A stretch of DNA of 64,000 nucleotides from Alteromonas_E sp965248545 (GCA_965248545.1 OZ252110.1:1798001-1862000), one strand, 5' to 3'; positions 43,595 through 52,668 are shown, counted from the first letter of the stretch. The notes: generated by a model not told the origin, from the letters alone. A program made the numbers and translations.

Positions 43595-45157
43595 TTAGAA
43601 CTGGTGAGTCACCCCTAGATGCCAACTACCACCTTCATAGTTCGCGGCACTGCGACGAGGGTATTGCAAACCGACACTTTGGCGGTTTGCAAATGGTGCG
43701 TCGATCTCATCAATATACTCGTCAAACATATTCATTAAACCGAATTTGATCGCCGTATTTTCACTGTATTGATAAGTCAGTTCAGCATCCACATACACAA
43801 CCGCGTCAATTTCTTTACTTGGATTAGTTGCTGCTCCAATGGTGCCACGCTCATCGTAATGGGTGCCGTAATAGTTAGCGCGCAATAACAGGTTCCATTG
43901 ATCCGAGAAAACTGTATTGGCAGATAATACGAAACGATTGTTTGGATAGTTGTTTTCAATATCTTCCACAGTCGCATCTGACACTGGCTGAATACCACTG
44001 ACTTGCCGTTGCCCTACCACTTCAACTTTGTTGTAACTGTACACAAAATTCACATCGGTAGTGGTGCTCGACGACCATTCAAACTCAGACGAAATAACGA
44101 GATCGATACCCGAGTGTTCAACATCAATAGCATTGGTATAGAAGGAGATTGTACTGCCATCAGGCTGGCCAATATCACCCGTTCTGTAAATGCGGTCATC
44201 GACTTCAATTTTGTAGAAGTCCAATGTTATCGAAGTGTAATCCGTGATGTTGGAGACGAAGCCCGCACTGAAATTCAGCGACTCTTCTTCCTTGATTGCT
44301 TGTCCACCAGCAGCGATGGCCCGTGGGTCAGTCGCTGGAATCAACCCCTCTTCGATTTGTAGTCCAGTCGTTCCATCAAATGTCGTGATTGTTGTCCGAA
44401 CATTCGATTGTCCCGGCGTTGGTGCGTGGAAGCCGGTCGAAATAGCTGCGCGCAGAGAGGTATCGTCTGACAACGAATAGTTCCCCGCGACTTTCCAGTT
44501 CAATGTACCGCCAAAATCTGAGAAATCTTCGTAACGCATTGCATATTGCATTAACCAGTCAGCATTTACGTCATGTTCAATATCCACATATACCGCATAA
44601 TTGTCGCGTGAGAATTCGCCTGAGTCTTGCGGTGTTATACCCTTGAAACCACTGGAGCCGGCACCAATTGAGCCATCAGCATTCGAGTATGACGTCGCTT
44701 CACCTGCAATAGCCGTATATGTCTCTTCGCGCCATTCAAAACCGTATGCCAAGTTAAAGTCGTCCCCCATGGGTTTTGAGAAGTCGGCATTAATGTTGAT
44801 TTCTTCTTGCTTGTAACCACCGACGTCGAAGTCCATTTGCGGGATATTGCCGTTGATGTCTAAGCCTAAACCAGCATTGATGGTGTTGTTGAGGAAGTAA
44901 TCGAGTTCATTACTGCCATGACTAATACTGAAGTCATAGTGGGTATCATTGGCGTAATAGCCCTCTATACCGGTTATAAAACTGAAGTCTTTTTGGTCAC
45001 CGTCTAGAAATGGGGTAAAACCAACGTTGTTTAAGTTACCGTCGTAACCTAAGCCACGTAACGTCGTTAGAGTGGAATGATTTGGGTTGCGGTAGAAGAA
45101 GCGATAACGACCAAATGTTTCGGCGTAATTTGGATCGCATATACCACAAAGCGCCAT
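43595..45157 (-). CDS. TonB-dependent receptor, C-terminal beta-barrel part (frameshifted gene)
   Basis: This open frame holds the outer-membrane beta-barrel of a TonB-dependent receptor: alternating strands such as YNFAYGFEWREETYTA-type repeats, YAVYVDIEHDVNADWLMQYAMRYEDFSDFGG, AAISTGFHAPTPGQSN and the terminal strand GGSWHLGVTHQF ending in phenylalanine, the barrel-insertion signal. There is no signal peptide or plug; those are in the overlapping frame at 45036-46004, shifted by one base. The first residues (MALCGICDP) are an artefact of the frame. Together the parts make a receptor of about 800 residues. An intact protein would import a siderophore, oligosaccharide or similar ligand. Whether the break is a mutation or a sequence error is open. 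Confidence 0.85.
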   Translation of the reverse strand: MALCGICDPNYAETFGRYRFFYRNPNHSTLTTLRGLGYDGNLNNVGFTPFLDGDQKDFSFITGIEGYYANDTHYDFSISHGSNELDYFLNNTINAGLGLDINGNIPQMDFDVGGYKQEEININADFSKPMGDDFNLAYGFEWREETYTAIAGEATSYSNADGSIGAGSSGFKGITPQDSGEFSRDNYAVYVDIEHDVNADWLMQYAMRYEDFSDFGGTLNWKVAGNYSLSDDTSLRAAISTGFHAPTPGQSNVRTTITTFDGTTGLQIEEGLIPATDPRAIAAGGQAIKEEESLNFSAGFVSNITDYTSITLDFYKIEVDDRIYRTGDIGQPDGSTISFYTNAIDVEHSGIDLVISSEFEWSSSTTTDVNFVYSYNKVEVVGQRQVSGIQPVSDATVEDIENNYPNNRFVLSANTVFSDQWNLLLRANYYGTHYDERGTIGAATNPSKEIDAVVYVDAELTYQYSENTAIKFGLMNMFDEYIDEIDAPFANRQSVGLQYPRRSAANYEGGSWHLGVTHQF

Positions 45158-46004
45158 TGTTTAGATCGATTCCAGCGTTGGCAAAAAAGCGCAGCGCATC
45201 GGTTTCGGGGCGCCCCCAGGTCTGGGTAAACGGTGCATCGCCAAATGGTGTATCGGCACCGACACCTTGCACGCCGGCATCAATTAGAGCTTGTGCGTCT
45301 GGACGAATGACGCCGCGCGAATGCGCTTCGTTCTCGACATACTCTAAACTTAAGTTTAAGAAACCGTCATCACCCAGAGCTAGGCCGGTGTTTACGCCTA
45401 AGTTGATACTGTGCTCGCCTTCATAAAACTGGCCGTATTTAAGTACCACTGAGCCGCCTTCGCTGGCATCTTTGGTAACGAAATTGATTACGCCTGCAAT
45501 CGCGTCCGAACCATATTGTGACGCGGCGCCATCCCTGAGAACTTCAACCCGTTTTAACGCGATTGAGGGGATCATGCCAATGTCGACACCATGGGCGCCA
45601 TTCCCTGCTGCTGGAGCAAAAAATTGTACCAGCGCGGAACGATGACGGCGTTTTCCATCAACCAATACTAAGGTCTGATCAGGCGCAGTGCCGCGTAACG
45701 ATGTCGGTCGAACAAACGCAGAGCCGTCCCCTGTGGCGGGTGTTGCGGTATAACTGGGTACCAGAGCTTTGAGGTTATCAGTCAAATCGGCAGCCCCACC
45801 GGTTGCATTTAGAGCGTCGGCATCGAGTAAGTCGACGGGGACGGGAGAGTCAGCAACGCTGCGTTCTTTCATACTACGCGAGCCGACTACGGCAATTTTT
45901 TCAACACTGTCATCGGCACTTGGCTCTTGAGCAAGCGCAGTGTTGACAGACATTGCGAGCAGCAAAGGCGAGAAGCCCGCCGCTAATAAGGTTGGTTTAT
46001 GCAT
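45036..46004 (-). CDS. TonB-dependent receptor, signal peptide and plug part (frameshifted gene)
   Basis: It begins with a signal peptide (MHKPTLLAAGF...NTALA). A TonB-box-like EKIAVVGSRS follows, then the plug domain with SPVPVDLLDADAL, LVPSYTATPATGDGSAFVRPTSLRG, DQTLVLVDGKRRHRSALV and VEVLRDGAASQYGSDAIAGVINFVTK. The first barrel strands run up to GIDLNNGALWY. From about 45140 the frame turns to nonsense (MRSKLRRNIW), while the other frame continues with CDPNYAETFGRYRFFYRNP. A one-base extra nucleotide near 45138-45150 would explain the break. Without correction this product is a truncated plug and probably non-functional. Confidence 0.85.
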   Translation of the reverse strand: MHKPTLLAAGFSPLLLAMSVNTALAQEPSADDSVEKIAVVGSRSMKERSVADSPVPVDLLDADALNATGGAADLTDNLKALVPSYTATPATGDGSAFVRPTSLRGTAPDQTLVLVDGKRRHRSALVQFFAPAAGNGAHGVDIGMIPSIALKRVEVLRDGAASQYGSDAIAGVINFVTKDASEGGSVVLKYGQFYEGEHSINLGVNTGLALGDDGFLNLSLEYVENEAHSRGVIRPDAQALIDAGVQGVGADTPFGDAPFTQTWGRPETDALRFFANAGIDLNNGALWYMRSKLRRNIWSLSLLLPQPKSFHSNDVTWLRLRR

Positions 46005-46274
46005 GTTCCTTCCTTTCGTTTCATTATTATGGTTTGCAACTCACCTCTCATTATCCAGCGACAGCAGTTGACACTATTAAAAGTAGTCTATAGCGACATA
46101 GATACAAATAGCGGGTCATCTATGATGGATTACAGTGAGTCACTCAGTACTGTTTACAGCTTGGGTGAATGATTGGATTAATCAGCCGCGCGGCGACGGT
46201 TTACGCGCACTCAAAATTGAACTTACAGGGTGATTGTGATTCTATGCAGTAGGAGAAATTTTAAGAGAAACAGG

Positions 46275-46535
46275 ATGTTAAAGTACGTTAAGGCTGTTGT
46301 ATTCGTTTGCTGTCTAATATTGGTAACTGGCTGCACGGCAAACAATACGCGCAGTGCGGTGTTCGACTTTTTTCAATCTACTCACGAACACTATGAAAAG
46401 AGACAGCTTCGCAAAGCGGGACAATTATCGAAATCTGATAAGAATTATAAAAAGGAAGACGCCGCGGTGGGTATTGTTAATGCGGTGCTAAATGTAGCAT
46501 TCAGAGGCGTGACGGGTCAGTCAGATGACAATTAA
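46275..46535 (+). CDS. Small lipoprotein of unknown function
   Basis: From ATG 46275 the 86-residue protein has a short signal peptide and lipobox LVTGC with the lipidated cysteine near residue 20. A basic, lysine-rich mature region (HEHYEKRQLRKAGQLSKSDKNYKKED) and the hydrophobic stretch VGIVNAVLNVAF follow. AGAG lies seven to eight bases upstream. It precedes the S41 peptidase gene by 44 bases in the same direction, so the two may form a unit. The family is not recognised. Confidence 0.6.
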   Translation: MLKYVKAVVFVCCLILVTGCTANNTRSAVFDFFQSTHEHYEKRQLRKAGQLSKSDKNYKKEDAAVGIVNAVLNVAFRGVTGQSDDN

Positions 46536-46579
46536 ATAACCAGTGTCATTTGAGCTAATTAGACGGTAGAGGGATTTAC

Positions 46580-47551
46580 ATGAAATACTTTTTTTGCATT
46601 GTTACTTTATTATTATTGCCCATACAGGCGGTTGCTGAGAGCAAAGGCCCTACTCCTGAAGAGCACAGCGATATGCATAGGGTGGTCGTGTATCGTTCAA
46701 TCGATCTCATGCAAGAACATGTCATGACACGCGATGACGTTGACTGGGATGCGTTTCGCGGTTGGGCGACCGCTGCGCTGGGCGCGAATCCAAGTTTGCA
46801 AGACAGAAATCAGGTTCTGTATCGTTTGCTAAAAATTACTAAAACTAATCATTCTTTTTATCGTGATGCAAAGCATAAACGCGTCGTGATGCACTCTGAT
46901 TTTACTTGCCGCGTAGACATTAGCGATGAACACACGCTGGCTGACAACATCGGCTATGTTAGGGTCGATTCATTCGGCGGGGGTGACAAAGAAACAAATC
47001 GCGCACATGCCAATGGGATTCAGGCTCAAATTGCTGAACAAGACAAAAAATCATTGATTGGTTGGGTTGTGGACTTGCGCCGCAACAGTGGTGGAAACAT
47101 GTGGCCAATGTTGGCTGGCGTTTCCGCGCTGCTAGGTGATGGCGATCACGGTCAATTCATTGCCCCTGGTGGAAATGTGACTCACTGGGGGATTCAGGGC
47201 AATAACGCAAAATTAGGCAGTGGATTTATTGGCGGCGTCGATCAACAGCTGACACTGAACAATAAAGGCGTGCCGATAGTTGTCTTGAGTAGCAAGAAAA
47301 CCGCTAGCGCCGGAGAGGCGATTTTAGTGGCGTTTAAAAAACAACCCAACGTCACATTTATTGGCCAAACTAGCTGTGGAAGAGCGACAGCCAATCGTGC
47401 GTTCAAACTTATGAATGGCGATCGCCTAATGATTACTGTAGCGACTATGGCAGACCGAGACGGTGTCGAGTATCCAAACGGTGTCGATGTTGATCTCGCT
47501 TCAACGAATGCCCTATTGGATGCTGAAGAATGGCTTAAGTCTCAGCACTAA
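46580..47551 (+). CDS. Secreted S41 family peptidase
   Basis: The 323-residue protein has a signal peptide (MKYFFCIVTLLLLPIQAVA) and the S41 core: NIGYVRVDSFGG, WVVDLRRNSGGNMWPMLAG and the nucleophile motif SSKKTASAGEAIL (serine near 244). The lysine of the CtpA Ser/Lys dyad is missing (CGRA where FGKG is expected), while NHSFYRD near residue 90 offers a histidine, as in the nisin-resistance/tricorn type Ser/His enzymes. There is no PDZ domain. It probably cleaves peptides in the periplasm or outside; the target is unknown. Confidence 0.85.
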   Translation: MKYFFCIVTLLLLPIQAVAESKGPTPEEHSDMHRVVVYRSIDLMQEHVMTRDDVDWDAFRGWATAALGANPSLQDRNQVLYRLLKITKTNHSFYRDAKHKRVVMHSDFTCRVDISDEHTLADNIGYVRVDSFGGGDKETNRAHANGIQAQIAEQDKKSLIGWVVDLRRNSGGNMWPMLAGVSALLGDGDHGQFIAPGGNVTHWGIQGNNAKLGSGFIGGVDQQLTLNNKGVPIVVLSSKKTASAGEAILVAFKKQPNVTFIGQTSCGRATANRAFKLMNGDRLMITVATMADRDGVEYPNGVDVDLASTNALLDAEEWLKSQH

Positions 47552-47630
47552 GTGCATTGAATCATCAGTTGGGCTTGTACATTTTAGTCGAGAGTCTGAG
47601 GCAATTTGTTTGAGCTTTGATTGAAGGAGT

Positions 47631-47657
47631 AGGCCTGAAAAGGATATTCAGGCCTTT
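47631..47657. terminator. Hairpin between convergent S41 peptidase and RND pump genes
   Basis: AGGCCTGAA (47631-47639) pairs perfectly with TTCAGGCCT (47647-47655) around seven bases. A short T3 follows on the plus strand and A-rich sequence precedes it. It is placed in the 112 bases between two convergent genes and could stop transcription in either direction, though the T-tract is short. Confidence 0.5.
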
Positions 47658-47663
47658 AAGTCC

Positions 47664-50600
47664 CTAATGGGTTTGATAATGTCGATAGCTAATTCGATAC
47701 ATCAAGCTGTAAAACACTGGCACAGCAATTAAGGTCAAAACTGTCGCAAACGCTAAGCCCCCCATTATTGTTACAGACATGTCTGCGAAAAATGCATCTG
47801 TCAGTAATGGCGCCATGCCCAATATCGTTGTTACCGCTGCGAGCGCAACAGGACGCATCCGTGATGCACTGGCGCTAAGGATTGCTGAGTGGGGTTCTTT
47901 GCCCTCGTCAATTTGTAGATCGATCTCTTCGAGCAACACAATGGCATTTTTTATCAGCATGCCAAACAGACTCAAGAAACCCAGCAAAGACATAAAACCA
48001 AAGGGCATATCGGTTATCAATAAGCCAGCAACCATTCCTACTGCGGCCATTGGCACAATCAACCATATTATCAGCGGCTGTCTAACTCGCCCAAACAGCA
48101 CGACAGAGATTAAAAACATCACCAAGAACCCGAGAGGAAGACCGGAGCCAAGTGCTTCTTGAGCATCATTTGATGACTCGTATTCTCCACCCCATTCGAG
48201 TTTGTAGCCGTCTGGGAGTTCAATAGCCTCGATTTGTGGCCTAATGCGGGAGAATGCATTGCCTGCCGTCTCAGTAAATCCCGGTTCGGCAAAAACCGTA
48301 ATCGTTCTGACTCGGTCACGGCGTTGAATCCGAGTTTCTTCGCTTACCAGTTCAACGCCTTTCGAAATTTGTTGGAACGGGACGTACATGCGTTGTGCAG
48401 AACTCCAGACCTGACCATTCTCAATAGCCTCGATTTCTGAATCACTGATACCCGCCATTTTGGCTCGAATCGAATAGCTGTAGTCACCATCTTGCAATCG
48501 GCCGAGCTCCACACCTGTTGAAGCATACTGAATCGACTGGCTAAAATCGGTGCGCGAAACCCCCGCAATACCGGCATTGAATGAATCGTAGTGGGTGTTT
48601 AAGGCAAAGCCTTTCGCACGCCAGTTGTGACGTATGTCGCGAACGTGTGCATCGTTGCGCATAATTGTCTCGGCTTGCTGCGCAAGCTCACGCAGAACCT
48701 CACTGTCAGGCCCAGAGAAGCGCGCGGCCAGCTTGGCGCCACCGCCCGGACCGAATTGCATTCGTTCGGTGTAAAATTCACCATCGAAATCTATACCGGG
48801 TAACCGTTCCGTCAAGCGGTCGATGAGCGCCGGAATTTGATCGCGTTGTTGAACACGCACTAAGAAGAATCCATAACTCTCGTTCGGTTGTTGCGGGGCG
48901 TAAGTCAGCGTGAAGCGATCAGCGCCGCGGCCAATAAAACTGGTGATAGAAACCACTTCAGTGTTTTCCAATAAAGCCTTTTCAGTTTGTTCTACAATCC
49001 CAGCCGTTTTGCGCACATCTTGTGATTGCGGTCCCCAATAATGGACAAAGAACAAAGGGGCATTCGAAGAGGGGAAAAAGCCCTGTTTAACCGAGCCAAA
49101 ACCCGCATAGGCAACAATGGTAATCAGCAATAAGCCCGCAACGGTCAGCCAACGATACTTGAGGGCACCGGTCAAAGCACGCGAGTAGCCGCGGTAAATT
49201 GCGCCAGTGTTACTTTCTTCTTCTTTTTCGGCACCTACCTGATAGAAATACTTTCCGAGTAGGGGGACCGCTGTTGTCGCGAGTACCCAGCTGAGTAGCA
49301 ACGACACCATAACGACTGCGAACAAGGAATAGAGGAACTCGCCAGTCGCATCATCAGACAATCCAATCCCGGAAAATGCTGCGATACCGATCACTGTCGC
49401 GCCTAGTAGCGGCCACTGCGTCCGTTTGACAATAAAGCTGGCCGCCTCAAGTGCTGATTTACCTTGTCGCATGCGCAGCATCATCCCTTCAGCCACTACA
49501 ATTGCGTTGTCAACCAGCATACCCATTGCAATGACCATGGCGCCCAGTGAAATCCGCTGTAACTGCAGACCCATCAGCCACATGATTAGTATGGTACCCA
49601 TCACGGTTACTAATAGAACCGCGCCGACAACCACACCACTGCGCCAGCCCATAAACGCCATTAAGGTGAGCGTAACAACGGTAACTGACAGGACTAAATT
49701 ATTGATAAATCCTTGTACTGACTTGTCCACTAATGCTGCTTGGTCGTATATGGGAGCAAGCGTGATACCCGCTGGGAGTTCGGTTAACAGTTGGTTTACT
49801 TTGGCCGTCACGCGATTACCGACTTCAACAATGTTGACATCGTTTAATGCGGAAACTGCAAGTGTGATAGCGTCCTCGCCTTGATAACGAATCAGCACCG
49901 GTTGTATATCAACTGGCTCAAATTTCAATTCGGCAATATCTCGAATCTTGATCGAGCGCGTTGAGCCTGGAACAACCAGTGTCAGGTTGTATATTTCTTC
50001 TAGCCGATCAACAGGATTTTCCACCAGTAAGCGAACTTTGCGTCCTTCGACCTGCACTCGGCCACCGTTGAATGGCTTGAGATTTTCAGATAACAGTGAC
50101 GTCAGTTCTGGAAATGAAATGCCCAATCCAGCCAGTTGGTATGGATTGATGTAAGCAACTAACTGCTCTTGTTGTACACCACTCACTTGTACCTTGGCGA
50201 CGCCTTCGGTTACTAGCAACTCGCGTCGAATGATACGCGCAAACTCGCGCAGTTCATTTAAAGAAAAGTCCGGAGCACTGAGTGCGTAATACATGCCAAA
50301 GACGTCACCAAAATCATCATAGACTTGCGGCTGTTGGGCGCCCACTGGCAGGCTCTTCCCTGCATCTCGTAGACGTTTGCGCAGTTCGTCCCAAATTTGC
50401 GGTAGTACATCAGAGTCAAAATGGGACTTAACCTCCACGGTAATTTCCGACACACCTGGCTTGGAAATAGATTCCAAGCGATGCAATTGGGCCATTTGCT
50501 GAATGGCAATTTCCAGTGGCTCAGTTATTTCGCGCTCCACTTTTTCTGCACTTGCACCCGGGAACTGTGTGACGACTTGGACTTGCTTGATGGTAAACGC

Positions 50601-50714
50601 TGGGTCTTCGAGTCTGCCAATATTGTTCAATGCGATAACACCACCGACTAACATGACGAGTACCAACAACCAGATATTTACCGGATTTTTAATCGAGTAA
50701 CGCGCGATATCCAT
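47664..50714 (-). CDS. RND efflux pump inner-membrane permease
   Basis: This 1016-residue AcrB-like proton/drug antiporter has the twelve-helix layout, with large periplasmic loops after the first and seventh helices. It starts MDIARYSIKNPVNIWLLV and has the pore-domain KQVQVVTQFPGASAEKVEREITEPLE. The fourth-helix motif is GMLVDNAIVVAEG; AcrB has two adjacent aspartates here and this protein has Asp-Asn, a feature of a separate RND subgroup. Its ATG follows the adaptor stop by one base. No outer-membrane channel gene is near, so it presumably borrows TolC. Confidence 0.93.
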   Translation of the reverse strand: MDIARYSIKNPVNIWLLVLVMLVGGVIALNNIGRLEDPAFTIKQVQVVTQFPGASAEKVEREITEPLEIAIQQMAQLHRLESISKPGVSEITVEVKSHFDSDVLPQIWDELRKRLRDAGKSLPVGAQQPQVYDDFGDVFGMYYALSAPDFSLNELREFARIIRRELLVTEGVAKVQVSGVQQEQLVAYINPYQLAGLGISFPELTSLLSENLKPFNGGRVQVEGRKVRLLVENPVDRLEEIYNLTLVVPGSTRSIKIRDIAELKFEPVDIQPVLIRYQGEDAITLAVSALNDVNIVEVGNRVTAKVNQLLTELPAGITLAPIYDQAALVDKSVQGFINNLVLSVTVVTLTLMAFMGWRSGVVVGAVLLVTVMGTILIMWLMGLQLQRISLGAMVIAMGMLVDNAIVVAEGMMLRMRQGKSALEAASFIVKRTQWPLLGATVIGIAAFSGIGLSDDATGEFLYSLFAVVMVSLLLSWVLATTAVPLLGKYFYQVGAEKEEESNTGAIYRGYSRALTGALKYRWLTVAGLLLITIVAYAGFGSVKQGFFPSSNAPLFFVHYWGPQSQDVRKTAGIVEQTEKALLENTEVVSITSFIGRGADRFTLTYAPQQPNESYGFFLVRVQQRDQIPALIDRLTERLPGIDFDGEFYTERMQFGPGGGAKLAARFSGPDSEVLRELAQQAETIMRNDAHVRDIRHNWRAKGFALNTHYDSFNAGIAGVSRTDFSQSIQYASTGVELGRLQDGDYSYSIRAKMAGISDSEIEAIENGQVWSSAQRMYVPFQQISKGVELVSEETRIQRRDRVRTITVFAEPGFTETAGNAFSRIRPQIEAIELPDGYKLEWGGEYESSNDAQEALGSGLPLGFLVMFLISVVLFGRVRQPLIIWLIVPMAAVGMVAGLLITDMPFGFMSLLGFLSLFGMLIKNAIVLLEEIDLQIDEGKEPHSAILSASASRMRPVALAAVTTILGMAPLLTDAFFADMSVTIMGGLAFATVLTLIAVPVFYSLMYRISYRHYQTH

Positions 50715-50715
50715 G

Positions 50716-51798
50716 TTAGCGCTCCGCTTGATAGGCTTTCACTGTTAATCCTTCACGCATTTTCGACGCACCTGCAGCAACGACTTGATCATTCACATTC
50801 AGTGCGCCTGCCACCAGCGCATATTCGTTTTCCACGTGCAATACATCCACTGCAGTATGGGTCACTTGACTCGTCGCGGTGTCAAACTTCCACACATTGA
50901 ATCCGTTTTGTTGATCGCCTTGGATCGCGCTAAATGGCACTAGCAATCCATCGACAAAGGTTGGATAGCCCAGTTTCACTTTCACGATTGCACGCGAGCC
51001 GGGCGTTAGATCCGCGAGATTGTCGTTCGCGGCGAATACCACTTTATATGTTTGGGTAATCGGATCGGGCTGGGTTGCATGCTCCACGTATTCCAATGTG
51101 TACGTCTTATCAGGGGTCGAGATGATATGTGCCTCGGCACTCACCGACGCATCATCCTTGTGCTGACTGACCAATCTTTCGGGTACGTGAATATTAAAGT
51201 AATAGCGCGACACATCTTGTAGTCTGGCAATGCTATCGCCGGCCCGGACATAGCTATTGTTTTCGACTAATCGTTCTGAAATCTGAGCGTCGAACGGCGC
51301 GAGCAAAGTAGTATAGCTGACGTCTTGCTTGGCTTTGTCTAACGCAATAAGGGCCAGCTCCAATGTAGTTTTTGCATTGTCGAGTTCGGCTTGAGATGCT
51401 AATCCTTTCTTAAACGTAGACTCCGTGCGTGCCGAGTCTCGTTGAGCTTGCTTTAAACGTGCTTCAGCTTCCTGTAAGCGCTGAACAAACGGCGTTGAGT
51501 CTATTTTTGCAAGGATATCGCCTTGCTTGACAAGTGTGCCGGTAAGCAGGTTTTCTTCCAGTAATCGCCCGGAAACTTCAAAGCTCACATCAATCGTTTT
51601 TACGGCTGATACTTCAGCCGGGAAAGTTCGTTCAGTAACGTCGGGCGTATTGGTTACCAGGGCTAGCTTTACAGCTTGAACATTTTGTTTAACTTCTGTC
51701 TCAACCTTCGCAGGTCCACAGGCAACAAGCATAGCCATCAGTGTGATGACAGAAGATAGGCGAACAAACCTATCCTGAATTGAGTTGTTGAACGTCAT
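50716..51798 (-). CDS. RND efflux periplasmic adaptor lipoprotein
   Basis: This 360-residue membrane-fusion protein links the pump to the outer-membrane channel. I begin at ATG 51798 (MTFNNSIQDRF), because the lipobox MLVAC then falls at a normal distance; the frame is open to 51849. It has the lipoyl-like AVKTIDVSFEVSGRLLEENLLTG...VKQGDILAKIDSTPF, a coiled-coil hairpin (LQEAEARLKQAQRDSARTES), and beta-barrel domains ending VVAAGASKMREGLTVK. It forms a two-gene operon with the permease and is divergent from the TetR gene. Confidence 0.92.
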   Translation of the reverse strand: MTFNNSIQDRFVRLSSVITLMAMLVACGPAKVETEVKQNVQAVKLALVTNTPDVTERTFPAEVSAVKTIDVSFEVSGRLLEENLLTGTLVKQGDILAKIDSTPFVQRLQEAEARLKQAQRDSARTESTFKKGLASQAELDNAKTTLELALIALDKAKQDVSYTTLLAPFDAQISERLVENNSYVRAGDSIARLQDVSRYYFNIHVPERLVSQHKDDASVSAEAHIISTPDKTYTLEYVEHATQPDPITQTYKVVFAANDNLADLTPGSRAIVKVKLGYPTFVDGLLVPFSAIQGDQQNGFNVWKFDTATSQVTHTAVDVLHVENEYALVAGALNVNDQVVAAGASKMREGLTVKAYQAER

Positions 51799-51855
51799 TA
51801 TTGATCCATGGAGTTCGTTTGCGAAAGCATCAATATGGACTCTCAGCAAAACATT

Positions 51856-51920
51856 AAAAGTAAACTACTCAGTATAGTTTAGTCGAAAAATTTGAAAAGT
51901 AAACTTATTAGTGTAATTGT
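51856..51920. promoter_or_regulatory. Tandem operator-like repeats between the efflux operon and its TetR gene
   Basis: A sequence AAAAGTAAACT occurs twice, at 51856 and 51895, 39 bases apart, and resemblance continues for about 15 more bases each time. The first copy contains the perfect inverted repeat TAAACTA-N7-TAGTTTA (51861-51881), of a size usual for TetR dimers. A minus-strand -10 like TATACT lies inside this copy (51870-51875), with TTTTCA 16 bases ahead, so binding would block the efflux promoter. Confidence 0.6.
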
Positions 51921-51949
51921 AGAAGCATAAGCTATATCGAGTTCGGATA

Positions 51950-52564
51950 ATGATTGAAGTCAAAAAAACGCGTAGCGAGTTAAAGCGTGAGGCGATTCTG
52001 GAGGGGGCAAAGCAGGCGTTCCAGCAGTTTGGGATCGAAAACACCAGTATGGACAGGGTTGCTGAATTGGCCAAGGTGTCAAAACGCACGGTTTACAATC
52101 ATTTCGAGAGCAAAGAAATTTTGGTCACCCACATCATCAAAGAAGTGTGGGTAAAAGCAAACTTAGGTTGTGAGCTTGAGTTCGATCCAAATCGAGATAT
52201 CAAATCGCAGCTGATGGAACTCGTTTTCAGTCAATTAACCGTATTCAATCAGACTAAGGTGCTCGAGTTGATTCGCGTGGCTGTTGGCCACTGTCTTTAC
52301 AATCCTGAAAATTTTAAAGCAGAAATTGCCGACTTTTTCGAACAAGAGACTGCGCTTATCCGCTGGATCAAAAATGCAATGGAACAGGGTGCATTGCGGC
52401 AAAGTGATCCGCTGGTGGCAAACGAACAGATCCTTGGCTTAATCAAGGGGCAAGCGTTATGGCCACAACTACTTCATGCTGAAGCGGTATTGTCAGAGGA
52501 CCAGAACGCAGCACTCGCTGAACAAACAGTCGACATGTTTCTGTCATACTACGGCAAGGAGTAA
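51950..52564 (+). CDS. TetR family transcriptional regulator
   Basis: The 204-residue protein has an N-terminal helix-turn-helix (REAILEGAKQAFQQFGIENTSMDRVAELAKVSKRTVYNHFESKEIL) written here by its ends, about residues 13-57, and an all-helical ligand-binding domain. It is divergent from the RND efflux pair with only 151 bases between starts, so it most likely represses that operon and itself through the repeats at 51856-51920. The inducer is unknown; the AcrR-like C-terminal domain points to a hydrophobic compound. Confidence 0.92.
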   Translation: MIEVKKTRSELKREAILEGAKQAFQQFGIENTSMDRVAELAKVSKRTVYNHFESKEILVTHIIKEVWVKANLGCELEFDPNRDIKSQLMELVFSQLTVFNQTKVLELIRVAVGHCLYNPENFKAEIADFFEQETALIRWIKNAMEQGALRQSDPLVANEQILGLIKGQALWPQLLHAEAVLSEDQNAALAEQTVDMFLSYYGKE

Positions 52565-52652
52565 TGGCGTTTTTCTAGCGCGATTTCCCAACCCTAAAAT
52601 GGGCTGAAACTTCTGCCTAACCGAGCAATAAATCCCGATACATGTCAACGAT

Positions 52653-52668
52653 TTAGACTTTAGTCTAA
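52653..52668. promoter_or_regulatory. Perfect inverted repeat in the msh operon leader
   Basis: TTAGACT-TT-AGTCTAA is an exact palindrome in the 193 bases between the TetR gene and mshI, about 90 bases before the likely mshI start. Seven-base arms with a two-base spacer suit a dimeric regulator. An AT-rich TACATATTC follows 3 bases later and may be part of a -10. No sigma-54 site of correct spacing is present. Confidence 0.45.

Noticed and set aside
46005..46274. Possible regulatory RNA or gene in the 270 bases before the lipoprotein gene
   Set aside because: Apart from a short TGAGT-C-ACTCA palindrome and one TTGACA, I see no reading frame, strong hairpin or complete promoter.
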